Program-made: the position numbers and the translations under genes
Part shown: in pieces, positions 22,316-33,542 of the stretch
How the letters are laid out: each line of letters begins with the position of its first letter
Position numbering within the stretch: position 1 is the stretch's first letter
NCBI GenBank assembly: GCA_020809705.1
Contig: CP085825.1
Location: forward strand, 6,200,001 to 6,264,000
Length of the DNA: 64,000 bases
Source of the DNA: Calonectria ilicicola
Lineage: Eukaryota; Ascomycota; Sordariomycetes; Hypocreales; Nectriaceae
Reading direction: 5' to 3'
Notes under the pieces: generated by a model
Database searches by the model: none
Told to the model about the DNA's origin: nothing
Seen by the model: only the letters and a program-made list of their open reading frames with translations

Positions 22316-25300
22316 TTAGTAAAGTCCATCGTCATCGCTTGCGGTTCCATCTTGGAAACCCATGACAGCTTTGCCTTTGCCCTTGTTGCGTCCGTTGGGC
22401 TGCCCATCAATTTCATCATCGTCCTGGAATTCATCGCCGCTCAGGGCAACAGCCTTTCCTTTGCCTTTGTTCATCGCAACGGCCTTGCCCTTGCCCTTTG
22501 ACGATGCTGACGTCCCAGATGCGGCACGGTCACCGTTCTGCTGCGATTCCTTCTCTTTGTCGCGGCTGCCCTCAAACATAGCGCGCACGCGTTCGTAGTG
22601 GGCGAGTTCGCCCGCGCTGACACTGGGTACGAGCTCGTCGTTGGCAGCAAGGAAGTCTTCCTCGGTGACCATGACGGCGATGTCCTCTGGCGTAGCATAG
22701 TGATCAAAGTAGTATGCGGTAGAGATGGGGTGCGCCGTAGCTGGGTCAGCATTAATAGCTCGAATCTTGGTGTCGACTGCCGTTGCTTGGCGGGTGACGG
22801 CCTTGAGCATGGCATCACTGCACAAAGCATAAAAGTCGGCACCAGTGTATGTAAAGGGGAGTTTCGTTGCAACAGATGCCAGAGAAACAGAGGGGTGCAG
22901 AGTAAACCTGTAAGCAACGTTAGTTCCGTCATCCACCAGAAAATCATCATGCGCAGGAAACCTACTTTCGAGTCAAGGCCTCAAGAATTGTCTGCTGCTT
23001 ATCATTGGTATCTGAAACACCGAGGTAGAGCATCTTGTCGAAACGGCCAGGACGCAACAGAGCCGGGTCCAGGAGGTCGGGTCGGTTCGTGGCTCCAATA
23101 ACGAAAACGCCACCACCGCCGTCATCTCCACCAGACATGCCATCCAGTTCAGCAAGCAATTGAGAAACGATTCGATCCATGACACCACCGCTATCTCCTT
23201 GGTTACCTCGCTTGGGCGCCACCGAGTCCAGTTCGTCGAAAAAGACAACACATGGTCGAGCATCTCGAGCTCGCTGAAAGACTCGTCGCACGTTGGCTTC
23301 GGATTCACCAATATACATGTTGAGCAACTCAGGACCTTTGACACTAAAAAAGTTGAGGCTGTACTCGGTGGCAATAGCCTTTGCCAAAAGGGTTTTTCCA
23401 GTTCCAGGGGGGCCGTAAAACAGAATACCAGACCGCTTCTTCATGCCCTTGGCGAACAGCTCGGGTCGTTCAAGGGGAAGCTGAATGGTTTCCGTAACTG
23501 CTTCCTTGACATTGTTCAGACCACCAACATCATCCCACGTCACATTAGGGATTTTGGGTGCACCAATCGAATCAGAAAAGTTCTTACGAGCAGCATCAAC
23601 TGCGACCTCAAAGTCCGACTTTGTGAGGCAACGTGCCATGGGGCCACCAGCAACCTGAACGTCTCGAACTGTGACAATCGAGTTGTCTTTGGTATTCTTG
23701 ACTGAGAGTTTTTCCAGACGTGATTGTTGGGCTATTGAGGCTCGTTCAACCACATCCACCAAATCGCCAGCTACCAAGGCAGCAGTCTTCAGAGCAATTG
23801 AGTTGAGGTCGATTGAAGGCTCCAAGCTTACGCCCCGCTCGGCAACAATAGTCTTGAGAATGGCTTCACGTTCGGCTTCGTCTGGTGCGCCCATCTCCAG
23901 CTCGTGCGTGAATAGGCCACGAACACCATCAGGAACCTTGTCAACATCGCTCGTGGTTGCGATGAGAACTCTCGTGTCTTCCAGGATCTCTTTGATAGTA
24001 GATTCGATTCGATCTGCTGTCAACGCATCAATATGTTGGATCAATAGAGCACAGCAATCAGAGCCGCAGCTCATCGCGCGCTCAGATCTAGTCCTGAGGA
24101 AGCCTTCGGTCTTAACATCACTTCCACTGCCACTGCCTTCACTCAGAATATCATATGCATCAATGGTATAGGTATGAAGACCCATGTCGGCACAGGCATC
24201 CGATGCAAGAGTAGCTTTTCCAATATTTCGGTGCGTGGACGTAACTAGAATCGCTACCGGTGGCATTTTGAGATGGATCGCCCTCACACTCGTTGCTGCC
24301 GCAATGAGCTCGCGAATCTGACGCCTCAGGGGAGACGCATATGGAGCCTCGAGCTCCTGGATGGGTGTAGGTGTCGACTCTGAAGCTCTTCGGGGAGTCT
24401 TCTTTACTCCGAGATAGTACGGCCAGGTGCTCTGCTTAATTCCAGGTATTCGGCTCGTCTCAAAGCCGGAGCCATGCATTCCAACAGAGGAGCTATCAAT
24501 GCATGCTACCGAGCCCCAGAAGGTTTCAGCAGTGCCATCTTCATCCTCATCTGATTTTTGCATTTGGATGTGGCCGACCTTGAACCATGCAACACTGTCA
24601 AACCGGGATGCTTGTTTTCCGGCATCTTGATCGCCAGTTGTCATAGCCATAACATCATCCACCTCTGAGCCCCCAGCGCCTGGTACTTCTTGGAGAGTCC
24701 GACCCAGCTGTGCATCAACTGGGACCGCTATTAGATCGCCACTCCGCACAAGACGAATCTTTTGTGCGAAATAGCGCTTGAGCCCGCCCAACACGGCAGT
24801 TTGGTAAGCTCTCTCTGCCGAAATAGGGGTGCGAATATGGTGAATGGTAATATCCCGAGCATAAGGAGGACGGACAGCGCTAGTAAATCGTGGGATTGTA
24901 CCTTTGCCTTGGTACGAGGCTTTTTTGAGAGGAGAAAGACGAACATATGTAGCATCGTCAAGATTAGCAAGAAGGATGGGCGAGGCATACGTAGCGGGGC
25001 TAGCAGGACGCTGAACCTGTGATTCGAAAAAGGATAATTTTCTTTCCCCATGTTTTGCGCTGGGTATTCTGGTCATTGGCCGCTGGGCATATCCCTCTGG
25101 GAGACCGTAGACACGCACGGGTCGCCATTTAGAAGGCTCTGCCTCTTGTTGCCCAAAACTACCCAGTCCAAAGGCACCAAACCCATTCAGAGGAGGCTCT
25201 TCAGCTGCCTCAATTCGAACCCAATCTCCGGAAAAGCACCCGATTTTGGACAATGATGCCACGTCAACATATATTCTAGCCTCCTCGTCATCTTCGGAAG

Positions 25301-26622
25301 ATGGTTTTGGATGGAGGAGATCTGTCGGAATGGGGCGCATCAAGCCTTGGGCTTTGAATAGCCGACCACGAGGCCGGTCTGGCCTAGCAGTAGTTGCCGT
25401 AAAGTTTGAAAAGACAGATCCGGGCGTGCTAACACCATTCGTTCTGCGGCCACGCAAAGTCCCAACAGTCATTGGCGTGCCAGGCTGAAGAGTAGATACT
25501 CCACTTGCGCTGGTGGTTGGCAATGAAGGTGCCTGAAGAGATATCATATCATCCATCGAGTCATCCGAGAGCTCATCTTCATTGTCGGAGCCCGATAGAT
25601 CAGTCTCCGTCTCGGTCGCTGATTCGGTCGCTTCGGTGAGAGCATCGGTCTTGTATCGTTCCTCAGCAGCAGAGTAGAACTGGTCAGTACCAGCTTCGTC
25701 CTCGTCCTCAGCAACGCCATTAAGTCCTTGGCTCGCAGTCATGGACGCTACGCGACGGATCTGTTTAGTGTGAACCCGACCACGCATGAGGACAATCTTT
25801 GTTTCATTTGTCAGTATGCCTTGAGCTACCGGCTCGCACAGCATGATCTTTCCAGGATTCGGAGGCACATGGGTGAGAGGATGGGGTGGAAGCGGGAGCG
25901 GGAACAGATCACCAGAGTGAACAACCTGTAGACTGCCCAGAGCTGTCCTCAGGGCCGCGATCAAATTGTTTTCGGGGGTCGAGCCCGAGCCTGCCTTGCC
26001 CTTTGGGTTCGAAGGGTGTTCTCGAAAGAATGTACCCTCTCCATTTTCCAGTCGTTTTGTCAATTCGCTTTCTAAGCTCACGAACACGGTCTCGAGAGGC
26101 AGAGGAACAACGTCAAGGACAAGGATCTCAATGCCACCGCGACTGTGGCCTGAGAGCTTCGAAGGTGCAACTTGCTGCAAAGTAACAGCGAAGCTTTGGA
26201 GAGACGGAGAGGAGGGCGAGAACTGCACGGCCGAGTGTGGCAAGTCGGACGATCTGACAATAGGTACTACAGACCACGGGCTGTCGACAGGGCTCGCGTT
26301 GGGAATCCAAGGGGCGATTGCGATGTGACGGATGTCGTCGGCATGAGAGGCGTCGCTACCAGCTACAAGATCGGAGGTCAGCAATTCCATGCCCCTAAAA
26401 CAGGCGCGTACATGGTAAAATCATATAAAGAAACACAGCATCATGCATACCGTTCTTGAGGCTAGGAAACAGGTCGTAAAAGAGGTCATCGGACACAAAG
26501 CCGACGTCGCTCTTGAGGTGATCATCAAGAATAAGCTTAGCGGCGATGGCGGGTTTGTCCTGGCGGCGCCTGGCGTTACGTCTCTTGGAGCGCACGGCAG
26601 CCGGAGCTACCGAAGCCGTCAT
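22316..26622 (-). CDS. PEX6: Peroxisomal AAA ATPase Pex6 (peroxin-6)
   Basis: With Pex1 it forms the hexameric motor that extracts ubiquitinated Pex5 from the peroxisome membrane. Three exons (26622-26451, 26362-22966, 22907-22316) join to 1386 residues, with phases agreeing at both joins; the second exon's acceptor is placed at CTTGTAG because the nearer TTTTAG breaks the frame. The D1 ATPase domain has a degenerate Walker A (STHRNIGKAT, about 768), as in Pex6 generally. D2 is intact: Walker A GPPGTGKT at about 1041, Walker B FFDELDS near 1097, then GATNRPDLLDP and LRPGRFDKML. The extreme C-terminus carries three copies of KGKGKAV (about 1327-1333, 1337-1343, 1365-1371) and an acidic end. 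It converges with the SH3BGR-like gene, 226 bp between stops. Confidence 0.95.
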
Positions 26623-28412
26623 GTTGATGGCGATTCGGGAACGGGTTACGCGGAGGGCGTCGGTCAGGAAGGGAGGTGTCGAAGGGGACAGGAGAACAGA
26701 TGAAGCTTAGCCACCCCGCCGAGATAGGACCATGGCTAGCTGGCGAGGACTGGCAGGAGAGAGCGAGAGGCTGCGAAAGACGGTGCAAGGGTTGGACGAG
26801 GACACGACGGACACCACAAGAATACAGCAGGGTTGCTGAGCAGGAGTGATGGTTATGTTGGTGTGGAAGCTGTAGTGCTGCAACCAAAGGATGCGTTGAG
26901 TAGCACCGTCGCGACTCGCCTTGGCTGGATTAGATCTGGCTGTCGGCTGCGGCCCAGTAACGGAGAGTAGAATTGGCCTCGGCATTGGCGCGAAGCACCC
27001 GCACTTGCGCCTGCATCCCGCATTTTTCTTGTAATCCTGGGGATCATCCGAGGTACGTACCTCACACCAGCCCCGTCTCCATCGGACCTCGTTCGGCTTC
27101 CATCCCGTCCGCGTTTGTGACGCGACTGCAGGTTAGGTGATGGGCAACGAGGGAACCACTTGACCTGAAGATCCCGTCCCAATTTAATGAGCGTGGATTC
27201 TGTTTCACTCGTTTTTTTTTTTTTCCCGGTTTCCTTTTTTTCTTCTGTTTGGGTTATTCAATTGCACGGCACATTGAGATGTGTACAATAATACACTCCC
27301 TTGAAAAATTGGGCTCTTCTTTCTCCAACCTTTCTCGAGTGGTCTGGCAAATACAAAAGTGAACATTAGAAATAAATATCACATGACGAAGTAAAATGGG
27401 AGATATATACTCTATTCCAATTATTTATTTGAAATTGTTTCATTTTATTTAACTATTCACCCAATATTTGGAATTCTCGCGTTTTGTAGTGTTCAATGTG
27501 AAGAAGTGACAGGGGCGTGTTCCCGATTTCGGTGCGCTTGGCATCAACCAAACTGGAAAAAAACTAACAAAGTCTCCGGACAATTGAATATCGCAGCAGA
27601 GACATGCAATATACATTTCCCAATCCAGCATCTTAAACCATATCCCCACGATTCCTTCACTCTATTTCCAGCGCCAGCGTATCACCATCCGCTAATTAAG
27701 GGCCTGCCCGGCTGATCTCGAGCCCCCAAACCCCTTTTGAAGGCACAATCACATGCTTCCAAGCAGGGATCACCACCCAATTTCCTGCAGAACTGACCAA
27801 CTTCCCGCCGCTTTTCTCGCTCCCTGTCGTTTCGTTTTCCTTGTATCAGCACCCATGACGCAACATCTTTATCGGAGGAGGAGGGGCTTGTTTTTTTCCC
27901 ACTCTGTTTTACACCGCTCCTGACCCATCTACACATTGACAAACATCTGTGGGAATGGGGCCATCTTGTGCGTGATTCGGACCCTTAAACCTTACTGGAG
28001 GCCCCATAAACGTCTAGATCGGACCGGTTCAGTAACGGATTTATCGTGGCTCAAACGGGCAGTTCACTAACCCACGAGTCTGTTTATTATTAGTCCCAAT
28101 TCATCTCAAATCCGCCACTGTTCCATCGTCATTCTTTCCCCCTCCCCTTTTTGCTTTTACTCTTGTGTCCTTTGCCCTTTGCAATTCTGAAGCAGCCATG
28201 ACAACTCTTCTTCTAAAAAGCATTTGGTGCAGTCTTTAATCTTTAATATCGAGGGGCGTTGGGGATCTGGCTCCTATCCGACTCTGTCCCTCATTTCGTC
28301 AAGAAGTCTGATGATACTTCACTTTCTCGCGCTCCATTTCACCACCCCGCCGACAATCGCGTCAGAATTTCCACACAACGCTCACATTCCCGTGCCCTGG
28401 ACGGAGTGAACA
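26623..28412. promoter_or_regulatory. Divergent promoter region, PEX6 and sterol-ester lipase
   Basis: 1.8 kb separates the two start codons. T/A-rich DNA at 27210-27470 lies in the middle. The right end is the lipase leader, which contains the short upstream ORF described at 28198. No gene is supported. Confidence 0.5.
28198..28239 (+). other. Upstream ORF in the lipase leader (13 residues)
   Basis: ATG at 28198 to TAA at 28239 encodes MTTLLLKSIWCSL. It ends about 170 bases before the lipase ATG. If the transcript starts upstream of 28198 it could reduce translation of the lipase. Whether it is in the mRNA cannot be seen. Confidence 0.3.
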
Positions 28413-30431
28413 ATGACCAAGCCCTCGGGTCTCCCGGATGGTCAAGGGCGACCACAGCCACAATCCACCGATGCGGAGCTGTCCAAGGATGCGGCCAAGT
28501 ACACCCAACAAGCCGAGAGGCCTTCATGCCAACGACACACTGCAGACAAGCCCGACATTGCCATGCAAGGGAACTCTTCTCGCATGATTCAATCCAAGAA
28601 TGGCCATCTCAAAGTAGCGGGACGGCGGATTAGCACATCGCTGCAAGAGTCAAGCAAAGAGAGGTTGCAGCACGCAGCACCACCCTCTCATACCAACTCT
28701 TTATTTCCTCCTCTGCCACTCTATGGACCTCCATCACTTTTTCGATATGCCCAAGGCCTCACACTTCGGGCCACTTCATTTGTTCTCAGTCTATCGTTTC
28801 TCTCTGTTATCGTGTTAGGAGCTTTATTCACCAGCATTCCATCAATGTGGAAAAAAATCTTCTATCGGCTGACTTTTCGAAATCTCGACAAGTCTAGACC
28901 ATTTTATGAAGAGGAGAAGCAGAGAGCCGAGACTAGAAAAGAGAAAGAAAAATCCTGGACAAAGAAAAAGTCCTCGAGCGCGGGTGCGATCACGCTCGAG
29001 AGAGAAAAGCCAACAGAGGAGTACCCCCCAACTGAGGGTGGTCCTGATCCCATCATCTGTGATGTGGGCTACTATGCCCGGAGAGTTGGTCTTGATGTTG
29101 AGAGCTTCCACGTCCAAACGGAGGACGGCTTCGTTATAGATCTTTGGCACGTTTATGATCCCAAGGAGTATACGAAACTTACGGAGAAAGAGCGGTCCCA
29201 GAAAAGACCTGTCGTCTTCCAAGATTCCATGATGAAGTTGAAAGACCCTAGCGCAAAACGCAAATTTCCCGTTCTGCTCATGCATGGTCTATTGCAGAGC
29301 TCCGGTGCCTACTGCTGCAACGACGAAGAATCTCTCGCTTTTTGGCTCTGCAAGTCTGGCTTTGACGTTTGGTTGGGCAACAACCGGTGCGGGTTCAATC
29401 CTAGGCATGTCTCGCTCAAGACTAGTGATCCTAGAATGTGGTGTTGGAACATCCGGCAAATGGGCGTCTTTGATTTGCCGGCTCTGACTTCACGGGTCAT
29501 CTCTGAGACAGGCTTCGAAAAGATTGGGCTTATCTGCCACTCCCAAGGCACTACTCAGACATTTGTAGCCCTCGCAAAGGAGCAGCGCCCTGATCTTGGT
29601 GAGAAGCTTACCGTGTTCTGCGCTCTCGCCCCTGCTGCCCATGCAGGCCCCTTGATCGGCAAGATGTACTTCAAATTTATGCGCATCATCTCTCCAGGGC
29701 TTTTCCGACTTATGTTTGGGATCCACGCGTTCATTCCCCTGATGATGAGGATGCACCGCTGGCTAGATCCGCACATTTATGGTTGGCTTGGATACAAAGT
29801 TTTCTCATTCCTTTTTGATTGGTCGGATGCGCGTTGGGATCGCGGCCTCCGCAACCGCATGTTCCAGTTCGCGCCCGTTTACGTCAGTGCTGAGTCTATG
29901 CGATGGTGGCTCGGCCGGGAGGGTTTTGCCAAGCACAAGTGCATCCTGGCCACTAAGGAGGTGCTAAAGGTCGAGGAGCACATGGAGAACGGCGGAACAG
30001 AGGACCGTCCCGTGACACCACAAACGAAACGGGCCATTGAAACATACGGTAAGCACCTGAAAGGCACAACAGCTTGGTACAATTCCAAAGTACCGCCATT
30101 TGCCTTGTGGGTGTGTGGCTCTGACAACCTTGTCAATGGAGAGAGACTGCTCCGAAGATTTGACAAAGGACATGAGCCTCATGTTAGAGTGGTGCATAAA
30201 AAGGTCATCCCTGAGTACGAGCACCTGGATGTGATCTGGGCCATGGATGCCGTGGATAAGGTATTCAAGGACATCCGCGAGGTATTGTGGAAGACTTGCA
30301 ATGTCCGTGACGCGTGCCGGGTCCCCGAAAGCTGCGAACATGTTGGGCCGTGGGAGCCATCCCCAGCTGGCGTGGTAGAAATTGTCGATGAAGTCCAATC
30401 GAGCAGCAGCAGCGATGATATGGGTGTGTGA
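28413..30431 (+). CDS. Membrane-anchored alpha/beta-hydrolase lipase, sterol esterase type (Tgl1/Yeh1-like)
   Basis: A single 672-residue ORF. The family hydrolyses steryl esters or triacylglycerol at lipid droplets or the plasma membrane. A long polar N-terminus is followed by a hydrophobic segment (about 115-142), a charged linker, and an AB-hydrolase-associated lipase region near 220-260 (VESFHVQTEDGFVIDLWHV). LLMHGLLQSSGAY supplies the oxyanion region. The nucleophile elbow is CHSQG with Ser377. The other triad residues are probably Asp571 (CGSDNLV) and His604 (YEHLDVIW). The tail ends in acidic/Ser residues. I chose the ATG at 28413 because the frame closes upstream of it; a later Met at about residue 50 is possible. 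Substrate specificity cannot be read from the sequence. Confidence 0.88.
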   Translation: MTKPSGLPDGQGRPQPQSTDAELSKDAAKYTQQAERPSCQRHTADKPDIAMQGNSSRMIQSKNGHLKVAGRRISTSLQESSKERLQHAAPPSHTNSLFPPLPLYGPPSLFRYAQGLTLRATSFVLSLSFLSVIVLGALFTSIPSMWKKIFYRLTFRNLDKSRPFYEEEKQRAETRKEKEKSWTKKKSSSAGAITLEREKPTEEYPPTEGGPDPIICDVGYYARRVGLDVESFHVQTEDGFVIDLWHVYDPKEYTKLTEKERSQKRPVVFQDSMMKLKDPSAKRKFPVLLMHGLLQSSGAYCCNDEESLAFWLCKSGFDVWLGNNRCGFNPRHVSLKTSDPRMWCWNIRQMGVFDLPALTSRVISETGFEKIGLICHSQGTTQTFVALAKEQRPDLGEKLTVFCALAPAAHAGPLIGKMYFKFMRIISPGLFRLMFGIHAFIPLMMRMHRWLDPHIYGWLGYKVFSFLFDWSDARWDRGLRNRMFQFAPVYVSAESMRWWLGREGFAKHKCILATKEVLKVEEHMENGGTEDRPVTPQTKRAIETYGKHLKGTTAWYNSKVPPFALWVCGSDNLVNGERLLRRFDKGHEPHVRVVHKKVIPEYEHLDVIWAMDAVDKVFKDIREVLWKTCNVRDACRVPESCEHVGPWEPSPAGVVEIVDEVQSSSSSDDMGV

Positions 30432-31443
30432 CGAGTACGTGATACGACGAAACTATGACAAATACTATATTAAACCAACATATACGGCCCTGGACCAACA
30501 GCACAACATACGCTCCTTTATATACGTTTATGCCTTGATCGGTGGAAATATTGCATTTTTCTAATTGTACATTTGTATTATACTGATATGTTATTCTAGA
30601 GACGGTGAAAAGAGGCAAAGATTGCATGGAGGTGGATAGAGCAGCATGATTGCTTGTGTGTGATTAGATATGTATTCGCATTAATAAGGAAACGTGCATT
30701 TCAAACTACTAGACGCGCTGTGATTGATATCTGATTATGCACAGTATTGATGGAAGAAAAACAGGTTTGTAAGTGGAGAGCAGGCTCAAGGCACGCCTTT
30801 CAGTACGATCAAATCTTCCCGAACATGAGCAAGGATATGTTCTGAGATGTCTTAAACCCCTGGAGGGCCTTAACTTGGAGTGTTGTGTTATATCAACTCG
30901 CCCTATTCTCCACATCCACCAAATTATCAACTGAAATGTTTCGATACTTCATCTTGAAATACAGGAAATCGGATTCCCAACTCCCACTTTTCTTAGCTCG
31001 GGAGCCTCGGAAAGTATCGTCATGCTCCCTCCTCAGTTGACCACACTAATCTAGTCATGGCAGATTTCCCCGCATCAATCCTCAGACAAACGATGCCGTT
31101 TCCATAACCTAACCTCTGCGCATTCAAGCCAACATCCACTTAGAATTCGGCTGGGCCTGCTGCTAGAACGGTATTGCGGGCGCTAGTGGCGCTGGCAGCG
31201 TCGGCACTAGGCGTCCCTCCGTGTCTTCAGGCGCTATTATGCGCTGGGACGGAGCGCAAACTTAACCAATGGTCCCGAGCGGCTGGAATTGAATGGAGAT
31301 TAAAGGGAACGGTATTGTGCCAGGTCATGGAGAATTTACCTCCTTGTTTTTTAGAAATTCACTGTTCGCACATGTACTAGCAATACATTTTTCTCCTCGA
31401 TTTGTCTCAGCTTTCCAGCTTTTCTACTCTTCCCGTGGCCACC
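30432..31443. other. Intergenic: lipase 3' flank and CoA ligase promoter
   Basis: A/T-rich downstream DNA (30440-30600) with AATAAA-like motifs is followed by the promoter of the CoA ligase. Short ORFs here lack any feature. Confidence 0.45.
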
Positions 31444-33361
31444 ATGCCGATCAACTCGCCATTTTCCGACATTGAAATCCCAAATATTGACCTATGGAGT
31501 TATTATATGGATGTCCCCAGGGACTTCCCAGACTCCCACAGTCAGTGATCCCATTGTTGGTGAAGTGTGATAGTACAGGGTAGGCTGCTAACTCCTTGGT
31601 AGCAATTCTGGTTGATGGCGACACCAATAGATCGTATACTTTTGGTCAAGTTCGAGAGCTCTCGGCTGAATTTGGACGGGGCCTTAAATATGCATTTAAA
31701 TGGGAGAAAGGCGACGTTGTAGGATTCTTTACACCTAACCACATTGACACGGTTGTTGCGAACTTGGGCGTGCTTTGGGCTGGTGGGGTGGCTAGCCCGG
31801 CAAACCCAACATACACTGCAGACGAGCTCGCTCATCAATTGGTTGACTCTCAGGCCAAGCTTCTGATTACTCACAAAGTATTTATCCAGACAGCTCTAAA
31901 GGCTGCAGAGAAAGCGGGAATACCAGCGGATAGAATTATCCTTGTTGGTGATGGAAAAGACGATGGAGGAAAGCTAAAGCATTGGACCGAGGTAACGGCA
32001 AAAGGAGCTTGGATCCAGCCAAAAAAGCCATCAATTGATCCCAAAAACGACCTCGTGTACCTGGTGTACAGCTCGGTATGTTGCATGCTGGACTTGGACC
32101 ATGGCACGAGACTTACACATCCAGGGTACAACCGGTCTTCCCAAAGGCGTGATGCTGACCCACTACAACATGGTTGCCAACTCTCTTCAATTCGCTCGAT
32201 TTGACCCCAAGCTCATTAGCTGGGATGTGGATTCTCAACTGGGCGTCTTACCATTTTTCCACGTTTATGTGAGCTTTCCAGATACGCTGCCGAATGGTGC
32301 CATCGCTGATCTCATGCCAGGGTCTTGGGGTTGTCCTCAATGTTACGCTTCTCACTGGCACAAAATGCGTTGTCATGGCTAAATTTGACCTGGAGCAGGC
32401 GTGTCAACTTATACAGGATCACAAGCTGACATTCCTCTACGTACCACCGCCAATCATCCTTGCCTTAGGAAAACACCCCGTCGTTGACAAGTACGACCTG
32501 TCCTCGTTGCGGTTCGTCAACTCGGCTGCCGCGCCCCTCGGGCGAGATCTGGTGGATACCGTGTGGAAACGACTTCACGTCACAGTGAAACAAGGCTACG
32601 GACTGTCAGAGACGAGTCCGGCAGCGACCGTTCAGCTTTTTGATGAGTGGGAGAAGTTCCAAGGTTCTGTGGGACGACTTGTGTCAAACATGCAGGCTAA
32701 AATAGTTGATGCCGAGGGCAAGGAGGTTCCTTCTGGATCTGTGAGTTGTGACTATTCCTAAATTCGGAGCAAACTACCAACATTAAAATATTAGCCAGGA
32801 GAACTCCTTTTGAAAGGCCCCAACGTTTTCCAGGGCTACTGGAACCGACCTGAGCTCAACAAGGACACATTTACCGAAGACGGCTGGTTCAAGACGGGCG
32901 ATGTTATGTACATGTGCCCTAAGGGAAACTTCTATATCACAGATCGCATCAAAGAGTTGATCAAATACAGTCAGTTTGCTCTTATCAAAAACCGATGCTG
33001 TGTTTGCTGACTTAACCAATGCGCAGAGGGTTTTCAAGTGGCACCCGCCGAGCTGGAAGCTAAACTCATCGGCCGTGAAGATATAGCTGATGTGTGCGTA
33101 ATTGGTGTGTGGAACGAGGATGAATACACTGAAGTCCCGCGAGCGTACGTGGTCCTTAGCGCGGGAGTCACCGAGAGTGACGGAGTTGCAGCGGATATTG
33201 TGGAGTGGTTGAATGCTAGAGTTGCTCCTCCTAAGAAACTTCGAGGAGGAGTTCGTTTCGTCAAAGAGATCCCAAAGTCAGCCTCGGGAAAGATATTGAG
33301 ACGAGTACTAAGAGATCAGCTGAAAAAAGAGGAGCAGATGGGACCTCGCGCAAAGTTGTAG
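31444..33361 (+). CDS. Peroxisomal AMP-forming acyl-CoA / 4-coumarate-CoA-ligase-like enzyme
   Basis: Activates a carboxylic acid to its CoA thioester via an acyl-adenylate. Six exons (31444-31540, 31603-32075, 32125-32268, 32321-32740, 32795-32969, 33027-33361) join to 547 residues with every phase consistent. Motifs in order: the P-loop [12 protein letters not shown] at about 188-199, split by intron 2; [27 protein letters not shown]; the hinge region [16 protein letters not shown]; and the catalytic lysine region SASGKILRR near the C-terminus. It ends in AKL, a canonical PTS1, so it should be imported into peroxisomes. Fungal relatives act on fatty, phenylpropanoid or secondary-metabolite acids; the substrate here is unknown. 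PEX6 is 5 kb away, but no other pathway gene is adjacent. Confidence 0.92.
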
Positions 33362-33542
33362 AGCAGATGGCCAATTATTGGTCAAGATGTATCTCCCACG
33401 TTAGATTGAAAGAGAATTGAATTGGCATTTGAGCCTTGCGCCGGGTATCAAACAGTATCTCTTGTTTATAATATTTTTGATTTTAATACATTGAACATAA
33501 TGAAGTCGCCTTCGCATCTTGATATTTAGAAATCCAGTGTAT

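Noticed and set aside
26390..26453. Pex6 start at the ATG at 26390
   Set aside because: The upstream exon at 26622-26451 joins in frame and gives a more complete N-terminus; the ATG at 26390 lies inside the intron.
22316..33361. Secondary-metabolite gene cluster around the CoA ligase
   Set aside because: No PKS, NRPS, terpene synthase, P450, transporter or cluster regulator is present; neighbours are housekeeping genes.
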